Translations under genes and position numbers: made by a program
Notes under the pieces: generated by a model
Database searches by the model: none
Told to the model about the DNA's origin: nothing
The model's input: only the letters and a program-made list of their open reading frames with translations
In this document: positions 1 through 11,030 of the stretch, one piece after another
Position numbering within the stretch: the first letter of the stretch is position 1
How the letters are laid out: each line of letters starts with the position of its first letter
Source: Orthosia cruda
Taxonomy: Eukaryota > Arthropoda > Insecta > Lepidoptera > Noctuidae
Direction of reading: 5' to 3'
Length of the DNA stretch: 64,000 bases
Assembly: GCA_964057195.1 (NCBI GenBank)
Contig: OZ059855.1
Coordinates: 17,721,126 to 17,785,125, forward strand

Positions 1-507
1 CTTTGGTGTAACAAAAGAGATTTTTCGGAAAAGGCGAAACACCAGGATTATTGGAAGGCCATGAAGAAAACCGTTGAGTTACAGGCAACATACTCGTAGG
101 TTGAAAAAAAAACAAAGAGTCGCTGAGACCTATATCCAAGTGGAGACGAGCTTGAAAATCTCTGTTATAACATTCATTTATTTGCCGCCAGGTTAACAAC
201 ATTATTAGTTTGACAAAATTAATGGCGAGGAATATCTAATCTGTTACTAACCAAAAAGTATCCTGTCCTATTTTCTAGATAATATCAGCACTAAGGGACT
301 GTTAGCCACGAGTCTTCCTTAGAGATCTTTCTTTGCTTGGCAACAATATAATGGAGGATAAGCTTGTTTGTTTTACAAAGAAAAACTTGGTCGAAATAGA
401 ATATTTTTTTGGGAAGGAAGAATTATTTTCGGTAGGTTACTAGTGCGTTTTTGAGTAGTAATTGATACATAACTTTTTATTAACTATTCATCATTTCTGC
501 TAAAATA
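1..507. other. Unassigned AT-rich sequence
   Basis: I see no coding frame, repeat match within the window or structured element here. Short open frames are not supported by any recognisable motif. Confidence 0.5.
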
Positions 508-550
508 CATCCACTGCTGGAAACAGGCCTCCGTTAAAAAATCAACCCGA
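508..550 (-). mobile_element. RTE-like LINE tail, tiny remnant
   Basis: The plus strand reads CCACTGCTGGAAACAGGCCT, a variant of the motif at 10806 and 62160 in the window, where it opens the reversed C-terminal end of an RTE-like LINE. Only about 40 bp remain. Confidence 0.35.
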
Positions 551-1115
551 TTGAGGTTGACATGCTGCTTAAGTTTTTGCCCCAATGTTAAGGGTTGTGT
601 GATCATCATGGTATCTAAACTTTTTCCTTGATTGTGATTCTCCACTTGTTCCTACTTTCAGCAACATACGCGGCCTTTGAGCTTTCAGTGTTCAATGAGG
701 TTTATAATTGGTTTGACAAGCGAATAGGACTTCTTCCTCTTGATCGTTTGCCCTTGTCTTTGCCAGTTACAATCACCTTTAGTAGGTTGTCAGCTGGTTT
801 GCGGGCGTCAGGCTTTCAGCGCCTGGGCGTCCTCACCTTCTGCCTGTCGCAGGTCCTCACAGGAAAAAATGCTTCGGGCGTTTATTGTTCAGGATATGGC
901 GGGTGGCAAGCCCGGGGTGTCACTAGCGTCTTCACTAGTGTCGGGAGTCGCAAGCCCATTCCCAGCCACCGTAGGCGTGGGCTTGCCGACGGCGAGTAAT
1001 GGGCAGCTCGCCGTTCGATAAGAACCAGGTTCGAGCCGACGGCGTGTAGTGTTCCACGCATGCCTCAAAGAGATGTCAGCAGATTCTGATGGAGTCTGCC
1101 GGCCGATGCTTGTCT
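551..1115. other. Unassigned, moderately GC-rich block
   Basis: The stretch from about 780 to 1115 is richer in G and C than its surroundings and is CpG-containing. It probably belongs to the same retroposon as the A-tailed piece that follows, but I cannot name it. Overlapping short frames exist on both strands; none shows a domain. Confidence 0.4.
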
Positions 1116-1257
1116 GGGTCGCGTATATATTTGAAAGAGAGTTACCGCGGCCCTGGGGCAAGAAAATGAAGAAACAAGGGTGGGTTTTAGCCAGTAAAAG
1201 TCTGAAGCCTCCTGCTTCACCCAGATCATTGGATGATTTACAATCACCAAAAAAAAA
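1116..1257 (+). mobile_element. 3' end of an A-tailed retroposon
   Basis: The block matches 49672-49812 over its length (shared words GAGTTAC, GCGGCCCTG, GGTGGGTTTTA, AGTCTGA) and ends in a run of nine A. The second copy also ends in an A run and interrupts another element, so this is a retroposed LINE or SINE 3' end. The family is not identified. Confidence 0.55.
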
Positions 1258-1721
1258 GACCATTCGAAAATCTTGGGCTTTTTTGTCACGTCATCCCCTC
1301 CCTTTGATAATGCACCATCAGACATTGTAAACTTTTTATAATTATAACCTTATTGATGGTAGAATGTCACTTTGTGTGGCCTCTATGCTCTTTTTCTCAT
1401 AGTCAATGCCGTTGGACCTACTACACCTAATAAACGTCTGAAATATTTTGTTTTTCCTACGTCTGGTATAAATTCTCTCTAACCCTTTGAAGGTCAAAGG
1501 AGGTTGTTACAAAGGGAGGTATTAAGGCTGGCTTGGCCGGCCAAGTTCATTATCAAAGGCAGGGGGTGTAATTATCAGCTGTATAAATACAGAGGAGGTC
1601 GTAAATGTGTGTAATTGTCTCTCTTTTTATCCCTCTCGTTATTATAATGTGGCGGTGGCCGTAAGGGTTTGGAGGTAGTGCTAGCGATACTGTGTCCAAA
1701 TAAAGATATCAAGAGTTTGAA
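1258..1721. other. Unassigned sequence
   Basis: No element, domain or strong repeat seen. Confidence 0.45.
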
Positions 1722-1965
1722 GTTGTGGTGGCCCGGTGGATAATACCTCGTCTCCGTGCTTGAAGTCATGGATTCAAAGCAGGGCAAGTACCTATGTGAC
1801 TTTGCCAAATTCATATTTACTTTCTTAGTTTATCTTAGACATCACTGACAACGGTGAAGGAAAACACAATAAGTAAGAAATCGCCAACTCGTCTGGAGCC
1901 AGCGTGGTGGATAAGGCTCGTGCCTTCTCTGTATAGTGCCCTGGAGTAGTTTTCACAGCGTGGTA
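1722..1965 (+). mobile_element. tRNA-derived SINE copy (diverged)
   Basis: The copy begins GTGGTGGCCCGGTGGATAA (A-box-like) and has a B-box-like stretch about 40 bp on (CATGGATTCAAAGC). The body matches the better-preserved SINE at 34529-34785, including AACGGTGAAGGAAAACA and the GCGTGGTGGAT word near its end. It is a non-coding Pol III retroposon, heavily mutated. Confidence 0.55.
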
Positions 1966-2034
1966 TTATTATGTAGGTATGTTTATTACTTTTCCAGTAA
2001 AGATCAAGTAAGTCAAGAGTGCATAGGTTACTTC

Positions 2035-2103
2035 TAGGAAAGCGTGCTCCACCTTCGACCATATCATCACTTAACATCAGGCGAGATAGTGGTCAAACGC
2101 GAG
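2035..2103 (+). mobile_element. CR1-like LINE 3'-UTR tail
   Basis: This is the reverse complement of the LINE 3'-UTR word seen at 12510, 10465, 2330 and 48720 (ACCACCATCTCGCCTGATG with small changes). It faces the tail at 2310 with a Helitron-like piece between them. Confidence 0.55.
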
Positions 2104-2107
2104 CCCA

Positions 2108-2282
2108 TCTATACCAGTATTATAAAGAAGAAAGTTTTTTTGTTTGTTTGTTTGTTTATACCGAATAGGCTCCGAAACTACTGGGCCGATTTCGAAAATT
2201 CTTACACCCATAAAAAGCTACATTATTCCCGAGTAACATAGGCTATAATTTTGACGGGAGCGAAGCCGCGGGGGTCAGCTAG
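2108..2282 (+). mobile_element. Non-autonomous Helitron-like element
   Basis: The element starts TCTATACC and ends CTAG, with A on its left and T on its right, as expected for Helitrons inserting between A and T. A GCG/CGC-rich stem candidate lies before the CTAG. A second copy at 58538-58742 has the same start, end and flanking bases. There is no Rep/helicase coding sequence, so it would depend on a helper. The class call is from termini only. Confidence 0.6.
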
Positions 2283-2309
2283 TAATGAATAAAAATAAAG
2301 ATCTGTATT

Positions 2310-2385
2310 GTTTTTTTTTTGTAGTCTATAGGCTCGCGTTTGACCACCATCTCGCCTGATGTTAAGCGGTGATAATTATGTTAAT
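2310..2385 (-). mobile_element. CR1-like LINE 3' end with A tail
   Basis: A T run (about 2311-2320) is followed by the 3'-UTR word ACCACCATCTCGCCTGATG, so the LINE reads on the minus strand with its A tail at the left. No coding part remains. Confidence 0.55.
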
Positions 2386-3523
2386 AATAATTAATCATAA
2401 TTATTTTTTATTTACTTACCACAAGAGAAATAGGCGTGAGTTTATGTATGTGTGTATTTTGTTATAATATATATATTTGTTTATTTTTCAACTGATAACC
2501 AGAAATGTTAAACAGTTCAGACGTAAAATAGGCGTATAGTTAAGAAACTTGTCGAATCATAACACCTCCAGGTTAGACCGAGGTGATCACACCCACATTT
2601 TGCCATGCCCACAATTAGGATAATTAACTTGTTTAAAATAATATTGTTTACAAAGCACGTGATATTTCAGTTGATATATTCCACCAACATATTGTTCCTT
2701 ACCTGGCAGATATAATAAACACACCAAGAACTTACTAAGAAGATTTATACGTACAACTGAGTAAAGTAAATCTTCTTACCTTCCCACACAAATATGTAAG
2801 ATGAATCCCTCATCCAATTAAATTATAATTTTACGAAACAACCCAAATTCAATCCGCTCCATCATCCCACTGTGACCCCACCCTGCGGTGTGTCAGGATA
2901 TCCGAAAACAATAAAACGCTCGAGCGATTTTAATCCTTTAAGGCTTTGTCTCACAGACTGTTAAGGGTCGTTTTTGCTTGATTAATCTAATCCATACCAT
3001 TGTAATTGTTCGTTTACGTTTTCGGACTACGGTAGTTCCGTATTTAAGTGATATACAGGCTGGTACTTATCTATATTGCTATTTAACACTCGAATGGATG
3101 GGCAGATGGGATTAAGGTTACAAACTATATAAATATTGTTTTGTAAGAAAATAATAATCATAATATTTGTGTACCTTTGTTATAAGGAGGACCAAATAGA
3201 GGGATTGTGGGTTAATTAATAGTCGCGAATAGATGAGATATTAATAAATATGTATTGAATAGGAAACAATACCCAGGGGAATGAGAGCTAGATACGATAA
3301 AATTAGGTCACAAAAATGTCGTAGGAAGAAATATCGGTTGCTTGGCAGTAAATAAGAAAAATATAGGAAATTTCGATATTAAAACTTTGTTTACAGGCTA
3401 GTGATAAAAATAGTTATATATATAATATATTTATCAGTAAATACCATTCCTCGGCGAAATGACTAAAAATATTCCAAAAATTCGTAGTCATTATTTTCTT
3501 ATGTTACTTGAGGTCGGCGTAAT
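2386..3523. other. Unassigned AT-rich sequence
   Basis: No domain, repeat copy or structured element recognised over about 1.1 kb. Confidence 0.45.
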
Positions 3524-3845
3524 ACGTTTTCTTCTTCCATACCGCCCTGTCCCCGTCATGCTTTTACTGATTCCCTTTTCATTCATTTCACACCTCACAC
3601 AGTCTATCCATCTTTTCTACGGCCTTCCTCTCCCTCTCCATCCATTCACATTTATAGTCATAACTCTTTTAGTAACATGCGTTTCATACCTCCTCATCAC
3701 TTGACCATACCAGGACAAACGGTATCCTTTCAAGATTTTTTAACATTTGTCACTTTATCCATTCTTGTCACTCCACACAACCGTTTCAACATTCTCATCT
3801 CTGCTACATGCAATCTCTCTTCATTCATCTTTTTTACAAATATAG
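3524..3845 (-). pseudogene. RTE-like LINE ORF2 C-terminal fragment
   Basis: On the minus strand, with frameshifts and a stop, the translation gives EMRMLKRLCGVTRMDK, then WYGQVMRRYETHVTKRV, then NGWRGRGRP and KRWIDCV. This is the region after the reverse transcriptase in RTE-like insect LINEs, where WYGHVxRR and RGRPxxRW are conserved. The copy is truncated at both ends and cannot encode a working protein. Confidence 0.7.
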
Positions 3846-4527
3846 ACAATATAAACTTTGTAAAGATCAAAAGAATAACCTACCTGTATACCATAATAAA
3901 GATAGATTTTAAAGCTTTAGCACAGTAATCCAACATCATCCATCACAGTCGCCTTTCCTTGTTTTTGGTTTTCTTTCATTTTTCCGTGCTGTTCATTTTT
4001 ATCCTGAAAACAGCAGACATTTTCTGTTATTGTAGTGAAATTCCTGTATATTTTGGTCTTTTCGTCACCTTTGGATACTCGTAATTTGATAATTTATACA
4101 AAAACTTACTGTTAGTACTGTTTTGGAGTTTTCTGGTGGATAGTGCATATCTAGGGACAGAAAGTTAGTAACGAGAAAATTACTAAAAGATTTATTAAGC
4201 TATTTACTTATTTCTCACATGATATTTCAATAGCGCTAACCTACATATTTTATTATATTCCAACCGCTATCGCGCAGCCTTCATTTAGAGAATGTAAACT
4301 ATCCAAAGCCTTTGTATTTCTTTTTAACAACCGTTCATAATATTTATTTATTATTTATTTATTCATTTACACATACAATTATTTTTACAGGTAGAACCCA
4401 AGGTAATAAATGTAGTCATACTTTGCGAGACCCAGAGACGCATCCCGAAATTTGATCACACACCTACTCGCGTCTATGATAGACCAGTCCCAAGTAACGG
4501 CTTCTAGTGCCGGCACAAGTTACATAG
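3846..4527. other. Unassigned AT-rich sequence
   Basis: No supported feature. Short TA-rich runs only. Confidence 0.45.
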
Positions 4528-5432
4528 AGATAATGAAGAATATGATAAGACTTCATAAGACGTATATATTCCCCAATGTTAACGCAGTACTGACCGTGTG
4601 CCCGCTCGGATCCAGAATATCAATATAGAACTTACTTTTGGACAGTTTGGTTTGCAAAATACTCTTTGATTTACATATGCTGTTAAATCTTTTATTGTTC
4701 AAGCTGCTCGTCTGTGGAATGCATTGCCCGACCCAATAAAACGCGCCCAGTCATTGCCTGTATTTAAAAGACTCGTAAAAAACCAAAACCTGTCACTGTA
4801 ATTGTTGTTAGTCAACATTTACTTTCATTGAATATATATTATTTTATTGCATGGGTATATTATATATTGAGTATGAGTATGTATGTATTTATGTATAACA
4901 TATGTATGTATTTGTGTATTTATTATAATATTATTGTATATTTAAGGTAAATATTCGTAATGTTATGTGTTACACCAATGTCGGCCCCATTTCATGTCCA
5001 GGCTATCACTGTCCATCCCAGGTTGCCTGGGAGAGATCGCGGTAAGCGATAAGGCCGCCCATTGTATATATTTTAGTTTTAAGTTTCCTTTTCTATATTA
5101 TAACTTGGTGTACCTACAATAAAGCATATATAAATAAATAAAATGCTATTTCAGTTAAAAATAAATTCTAGCCATCCATTTTTCTGTGTGAAAATATTTT
5201 TAAACATCGAAGTCTTTTTGGAGTAGTTCTGAAAGTAGCGAAAAATATCCTGTTTTTTAAAACAAAACTTTAAAAAATACATTTGGTTACAGTAAAACTA
5301 TGTTTTACAAATAATGTACATGAATCAAAATAATAAATATAATTTATTTTCAAACCTTTTAACGAAGCCGAGGGATTATGCTTTATAAAGTAACCTTTTA
5401 ACGGCACTAAAGCGGTGGACGGCCCTTAAGTT
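4528..5432 (+). repeat. Unnamed interspersed repeat, copy A, interrupted
   Basis: The flanks of the LINE at 4685-5142 are homologous, in order, to the reverse complement of 9153-10040. Shared landmarks are the words TTAACGCAGTACTG and GATTTACAT before the LINE, and TTCTGxxxxAAAGATATTTT-like and CGGCACTAAAGCGGTG after it. No coding capacity or clear terminal repeat is visible, so the class is unknown. Confidence 0.65.
4685..5142 (+). mobile_element. CR1/Daphne-like LINE 3' end with target-site duplication
   Basis: The first 117 bases encode the end of a LINE ORF2, including QAARLWNALPDPIKRAQ and a stop at about 4801. The LWNxLP word is typical of the ORF2 C-terminus in CR1-like LINEs. A 3' UTR follows, containing GATAAGGCCGCC and ending in a TAAATAAATAAA tail. 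It is bounded by ATGCTGTT (4677-4684) and ATGCTATT (5143-5150), an 8-bp duplication with one difference. The related copy at 9.9 kb has a single ATGCTGTT, which is the empty site. It is heavily 5'-truncated. Confidence 0.8.
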
Positions 5433-6550
5433 TTGACCAATATCATTATTTTCTAGTCTCATAATTGTAATGAGTGTACTTACACATTTAATTATTGTAA
5501 CGTAAAATTAATCTCCTGTACTCTCAATTAAAAAGAACATAAGATAAAAACTAATGAGGCAATCACACAGACTAAGACCGCTCCCAATATTAATAGTTAT
5601 AACTAAACAGTTGTCCGAATCATTTACATAATTAGATTGCTACATTATGCTACTCTGTGGACTGGTTCTGAAGAATCTTTTACTTAAATTTTGGTTACGA
5701 CTTAAATTAAAGTAATGTTTATAGTCGAAAAGTGTTAGCGTCTGTTTCATGTATTTTTTCAACTTCAAAAGTTGAACCTTATCTTTTTGCTAAAATGCTA
5801 ACGTTTCTATTAACTTCTTGATATCTAAGCTGTGTTTAAAGATAAAAATATGAAACAAACTACGGGTATTTAACAAGAGATGGCAAAATATTAAGGTTGC
5901 ACTAGTCGATCATTCTTCCATACAAACGTAGTCTGGCTATTAATCCACTGGTTGGCGGTGTACCTTCAAAATAAAAAATGATATCATTTGTCTCATCATT
6001 ATCTAGCCCTGTATGGAGACAAGAAGGGAAACAAAATATTTGAAAGTTATGAGCGTCGAAAGTTCTATATTTTTCTACACTCATTTTAACGCATCTTTGG
6101 GCGGAAATAAATACCATAAGAAGAAAAAAAATAGCAAAACAGCTACCATACAGGGATAGATTAGTAGTTCAAGTTTTTTTTTTTAAATATACATTTAGTC
6201 GTTTTTTCATGATATCCATACTTCCAAAGGTCTGTTTATAAAATGTCGCGCGCTCGTTTTCGTCCTAAATCATCATACATTTCGCAAAAAAATTTGCAAA
6301 AGTGCTAATTCGTACGCGAACTAGCTTCTTATTGCTCATCACAGCATTTATCTCTTTCGCACGTGTTGTCGGATGAGATAGCATGCATTTTAACCCCGCG
6401 CACAAAAAAGTTCGTGCCGTCGACTAGGGCATCCTTAATGGTATCTTTCTTCCCTGTATTCTGAAGGTTTTGGCAGAGGCTTCCTATAGTAAACCTACAA
6501 TCATGTCATCAGCTATGTTTAAACCTCATGTAGTAGGGGGGCGAGACTAT
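5433..6550. other. Unassigned sequence
   Basis: No coding domain seen. 6240-6430 is CpG-richer than its surroundings and may be a decayed element, but nothing in the window matches it clearly. Confidence 0.45.
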
Positions 6551-6790
6551 TCATCATCAACAGCCTTATAATGTTCCCACTGCTGGGACACAAGCAGCCT
6601 CTCTGTGACAGAGGTAATAGGTCTTAATCCGCCACGCGGGCCCAGGGCGGGTTGGTGAATGGAACACGTCTTGGTGTCTTGGTGAATGGTCTTCGAATTT
6701 ATGGTTCTAATCCATGTCCATGCCGGTTCCCTCAAAATGTTTTCCTTCCTTTTAAAAGCAGTGGTGATGAAATAGTTTACACAAAACAAA
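6551..6790 (-). mobile_element. tRNA-derived SINE, 3' part
   Basis: Reverse-complement match to the SINE family of 34529-34785 and 53205-53400: the words CCCACTGCTGGGA, CGCCACGCGGGCCCAG and AATGTTTTCCTTC appear in the same order. The tRNA-like head is absent or unrecognisable. Confidence 0.65.
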
Positions 6791-7340
6791 ACGAGACTAT
6801 TGCCAGCGTATAATTGATTTCTCATAACGATGAGCCAAAACCCCCACCACACATTACCAATCAAAAACTTATCTACTGTAGCCAAAAATTTACCAATTAT
6901 CCATTTATAAACCAATCCAGAAACCGATCAAAACCTAATCACCAACAATAATTAACCAAATCCATAAACGAAACCAATACATTCAAAATGGCGTCCATAG
7001 GATTAATATTCCCAAAGCCCTGATGATAATGTTGACTAATTCATCCACTAATCTTCACGCCGACTGCGCTGTGGTGTAGGCAGAGTTAATTTATAGTTTT
7101 ACTCGTGAGAAAGAACGTTAATCCGCGGTGATCTATAATTATTAAAAGTGATGTCGAAAATTGGTTGGTTGGATATGTGGGTTTCGTGTGTGAACTATGG
7201 GTTTTAGGAAAGTGAGATGTAGTGTATGTCACTTTGGAATTCAATAACAAAGATGTGGTTTAAAATTATAGGAAGTAACGTTTTTTGCTTTTTTTTGGTA
7301 GTCCCAGAAGTGGGTAGTACAAGTTGATTAAAAAAACGTG
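6791..7340. other. Unassigned sequence
   Basis: No feature supported. Confidence 0.45.
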
Positions 7341-7425
7341 AGCCGTATTCAACCACCATTTCACCTGATTTGACCATAATGTCGAGGGTGGAGCACGCTT
7401 CAGATTCAGGTTCAGATATATTATT
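7341..7425 (-). mobile_element. CR1-like LINE 3'-UTR remnant
   Basis: AACCACCATTTCACCTGAT followed by GGTGGAGCACGCTTC parallels the LINE tails at 12510 and 48720. It is short and diverged. Confidence 0.4.
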
Positions 7426-7526
7426 TGCATAAACATGTGTATACATACAACAAATAATAATAAGTGCATGCAGGATAACAATAAAAGAGATGGCGTGCAA
7501 ATCTTGAATTTATTAATAAATACAAT

Positions 7527-7734
7527 AATAAAAAAACTTTTTGCAAAAAAATACTACCGACTTCCAAATACAAAACTACAAAGTGAAAAATAACTTAATT
7601 TTTTAAAGTCGGTGTCTTTCGTAGGTACCATTTTTTGCGTTATGGACACCGACTTTAAAAAATTAAGTTATTTTTCACTTTGTAGTTTTGTATTTGGAAG
7701 TCGGTAGTATTTTTTAGCAAAAAGTTTTTTATTT
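7527..7734. repeat. Foldback element with 90-bp arms
   Basis: Positions 7527-7616 and 7645-7734 are near-perfect inverted repeats separated by 28 bp. Each arm contains CCGACTTCCAAATACAAAA. A second copy at 57126-57256 plus 57439-57525 shares the arms and, inverted, the loop. This is a hairpin-type non-autonomous element with no coding frame. Confidence 0.8.
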
Positions 7735-8145
7735 TTCACTTTTTAGTTGTACGTACCTAATAGGCAAGTTGGTAAGGGAACTATTTCGCCAGAATAGATT
7801 TCATGAAACTTGAACATAACCGGTGAAATGAGAGATCTGCTTACCCCTTAAGAGCGAACTGGCGTGATGTTATGTTATGAAATGTTATAAACAACAAACA
7901 GACATGCGATTGCAGCAATCCCGAGAGATTTGCCGTTATTTATTGAAGAGTTCTGTTGTATATCTCCGAAGTTCTTCATCAGATCTTCACCAAATTAAAA
8001 TGGGACCAATTTCGGAACATACTTTTTCAAACAAAAAAAGAATTTTCGAAATCGGTCCACAATTGACGGAGTAATCGGTGAAAATACACCTTGAAGTCGA
8101 ACATAGAACCTCCTCCTTTTTGGGAAGTCGGTTAAAAATAATAAA
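7735..8145 (+). repeat. Companion segment of the foldback family
   Basis: This tract is homologous to the reverse complement of 56700-57125, and partly to 63740-63900 on the minus strand. Landmarks are CATAACCGGTGAAATGAGAG, GGACCAATTT and the end word AAGTCGGTTAAAAAT. In two of the three places it adjoins the foldback, so both may be parts of one larger non-autonomous element. Confidence 0.65.
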
Positions 8146-8514
8146 TGATGATGAACACAAATAATAAATGAAATGAATCTAAAAGCAATTATCACAATTA
8201 GTGGCAACAAAACAAACAAAGTAAAACAGTACAAATTAAATGCCAATAATGTAATAACAATAAAAACAAAATAATAATAAGCGAATGTCAAACAGGAACA
8301 ATTTGAGCCAAATTTAAGTAAAAAATATCAATTAGGGTCAAATAACAATAAAGTTTGTCTAATCAATCCATGTGAAAAAGAAAAGAAAAAGAAATAACTT
8401 ATCAGCTTGTCGAGACGTAACCTAATCTAACACATTCTTGTTCAATAAGGATTTGTTTTTCTATATTAATCGATTATCCTAGCATTTTCCCAACTATATT
8501 GACTATCCCCTATT
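8146..8514. other. Unassigned AT-rich sequence
   Basis: Low-complexity AAT/ACA-rich; nothing supported. Confidence 0.45.
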
Positions 8515-8662
8515 AGGGGGGTGACCATAAGCTCTTAGAGTAAGGTTATTTTGAGTGTGTGTAAGGGACAGATGTGTTCAAGTCATATACAACTGTCTCT
8601 TACACCCACTCAAAATAACCTTAGTCTATCTATGTCTATCTATAACTTATGGTCACCTCCCT
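8515..8662. repeat. MITE-like inverted-repeat element (about 148 bp)
   Basis: The left end GGTGACCATAAG pairs with CTTATGGTCACC at the right. Deeper, AAGGTTATTTTGAGTG pairs with CACTCAAAATAACCTT. The arms are about 50 bp with a short centre, and there is no coding sequence. TA-rich flanks are present but I could not fix a target duplication. Confidence 0.65.
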
Positions 8663-9152
8663 GAACTCTGAAAATACTGTCGAATTGAGAACATCCTCCT
8701 TTTTGAAATTGGCTAAAAAGTTACAATTTCTTTTACATGCCCGATACCGGATACCCATATCCCATTGGTAAGACTGCTTATCATTCATTCGGGCTTCTGA
8801 TTACCCGTCAAGTAATCGTCACTCTCAAGTTTTTTCTACGTCTTATACTAAAAATGTATTACAAAATATCTTTACATCAAGGTTCTAATTTAAAAGATGA
8901 GTAAACAGTAGTTACGTGAATGATTACGTGTTGAAATAAGAATTCAGTAATAAATCACAAAGATTGTACAGTATTGGGTGTTTAAGTTACAACATTAATC
9001 ATAAAGCCTTTAGCAATACTCTTATAAATATGGTTCGTTTTATACAGCATTAAAAATAATATAAACAATAAAGCAGTCTGGCAAGCACCTTTGGAAAAGT
9101 GATACAGCGTAAAATAAACTTTTGGAAATGATAAAATGTTCAGCTAAAATTA
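8663..9152. other. Unassigned sequence
   Basis: 8760-8835 weakly resembles part of the 5S-derived SINE (GGCTTCTGATTACCCGT compared with GCTTCTGACTACCCGT at 42674), but too little remains to call. Confidence 0.4.
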
Positions 9153-10040
9153 ACTTAAGGGCCTAACACCGCTTTAGTGCCGTAAAACGGTTTCTTTCTA
9201 AAGTTTCTTTCTCGTCATCGATTATTAAAAGGGTTGAAAAAAAATATTTACCTACTGTGGATTCATATATTCTATTATTTGTGAAACGTGGTTTTTTCGT
9301 GTAACTAATTGCTTTAAAAACGATAAAAAGATATAAGCAAATTTAGATTTTCGCGAAAACTTGTAAGTACCAAAATTTACTTTAATTTTCAACTTTTTTA
9401 TTTTTCGGAATTTTTCCTTTACTTGTGCTGTAAGACCTAACTTTTTGCCAAATTTCGTGATTCTAGGTCAACGGCAACTATCATATAGGTTTTTGACCCA
9501 AAACCTATAGGGTACTTCCGGTTGACCTAGAATTGTCAATTTTGGTTAAAAGCAAAATTCCGAAAAATAAAAAAGTTGAAAATTAAGGTAAATTTTGGTA
9601 CTTACAAGTTTTCGCGAAAATCTAAATTTGATTATATCTTTTTATCGTGTTGACTCAGGACCTTGATTTTTATATGGTGACACACGGACAGACAGACGGA
9701 CAAGAAAGTGATCTTATAAGGGTTCCTTTTTTACCTTTACAGGTAAGGAACCCTAAAAATTAACACCACGATGTTTTTCGTTAATTTTGGATACTCCTCC
9801 AAAACTACTTGGATGTTTAAAAAATATCTTTAGACAGAAAAACTGATGGCCAGAATTTTTTCTTTTATGAAACAGCATAATTATGTAAATCAAGGCATAT
9901 TTTGCAAACAAAACTGTCCAAAACGAGGTTCAATATTGCTATTATGGCTTTGAGTGGGCGCAAGTTCAGTACTGCGTTAACATAGGTGAATATATACGCC
10001 TTAAGCAATTAGCTTTTCTCAGTTAAGCATTACAGAGATA
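9153..10040 (-). repeat. Unnamed interspersed repeat, copy B, interrupted
   Basis: Reverse-complement counterpart of 4528-5432. It lacks the LINE present in copy A and instead carries a MITE-like insertion at about 9310-9762. The undisturbed ATGCTGTT in this copy (near 9890) is the empty target of the copy A LINE. Confidence 0.65.
9310..9762. repeat. Non-autonomous element ending GGAACCCTAAAAA
   Basis: Two inverted arms (about 9352-9414 and 9555-9620) share AAAATCTAAATTT, GTACCAAAATTTAC and TTTATTTTTCGGAATTTT. The right end carries GACAGACAGACGGACAAG and GTAAGGAACCCTAAAAA. The same structure recurs at 33263-34172, and the same right-end style at 46868-47512 and 54510-54850. I know this terminal word as frequent in lepidopteran genomes; no coding part is present. 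Confidence 0.65.
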
Positions 10041-10433
10041 GGTCAAAACTTTAAAATAAAATTTATAACCTTGGATCTGCGATTACGGTAAAATATGATA
10101 ATAATTGAAATCGGAATAATCTTTAAAATACATAATGCTATTCTATTAAAATAAATGGATTTGCGTTATTCCACCCCGGTGTTAGATCGAAATGGATTGT
10201 AAATTCAATTTTGTGCCTGAATTATACTTGGAAATACGGTTTACATACATAAATTATTTTGTTTTACTCTCGACATGTTTTACGTTGATCTGATTGTAAA
10301 GAGATAAAATAAAAATTACTTTCAAATGGAAGCTTAATAATGATCACGTCCTCGAATAAAAATCAACCTTTTTCAGTTTCAGTGGAAGCAAGATTTACTG
10401 TCTGTATTTGTACCTAGTTACTGTACCTAAGTA
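10041..10433. other. Unassigned sequence
   Basis: No feature supported. Confidence 0.45.
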
Positions 10434-10640
10434 TTTTTTTTATTTACGATATACTCGCGTTTGACTACTATCTCACCTGATGGTAAGCGATGATGTGGTC
10501 GACAGTGGATCACGCTTGCCTAGAATTAACTTATTCATTTATTATCGTCTAGATTGTGGCTATCAGGAACCCACAGACCCCGGTAGGGTATTCCACTCCG
10601 TAGCTACTCAATGAAAGTACTTCCAGAACTAAATTATATA
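10434..10640 (-). mobile_element. CR1-like LINE 3' end
   Basis: A T-rich run is followed by TATCTCACCTGATGGTAAGC, GCACGCTTGCCTAGAA-like and GTATTCCACTCC words, collinear with the copy at 12475-12840. Its ORF2 part is decayed beyond translation. Confidence 0.6.
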
Positions 10641-10799
10641 TTGCAAACGTTATGTTTTTTATTAGTATGTTTCTATTTGATGCGATACATTTGTGGTTTG
10701 TTTTTTAGTTTGGTAACGCATCAGTCACTCTTGGTTCTTCTCTCATCTTCTGATACAAACTATGTGAGTGTTGAATATGTGCAGAAATAAGAAAGAAAA

Positions 10800-11030
10800 T
10801 AAAGACGTCCACTGCTGGACATAGGCCTCGCCCAAGCGTCGCCCCATTGATCGGTCCCGTGCGTCCCATATTCAGCGGATCCCCGCAACCTTCACCAGGT
10901 CCTCGGTCCACCTGGTGGGAGGCCTTCCAACGCAACGTCTTCCGGTTCGCGGTCGCCACTCCAGAACCTTTCTGCCCCATCGGCCATCCGTTCTGCTAGT
11001 AATGTGGCCGGCCCACTGCCACTGAATGTT
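10800..11030 (-). pseudogene. RTE-like LINE ORF2 C-terminal fragment
   Basis: Read on the minus strand it matches the widespread lepidopteran LINE end: WPMGQKGSG-type frame, VGRPPTRWTED-like region and the end word from CCACTGCTGGACATAGGCCT. The conserved protein is spread over shifted frames, so it is non-functional. A related piece lies at 62155-62340. Confidence 0.7.

Noticed and set aside
889..1330. Overlapping 86-124 codon frames on both strands
   Set aside because: They overlap a repeated A-tailed retroposon end and show no domain; open frames of this length are expected in a locally GC-rich stretch.
6547..6915. A 122-codon minus-strand frame as a gene
   Set aside because: Its C-terminal two-thirds is a reversed SINE copy; the rest is AT-rich with no motif.
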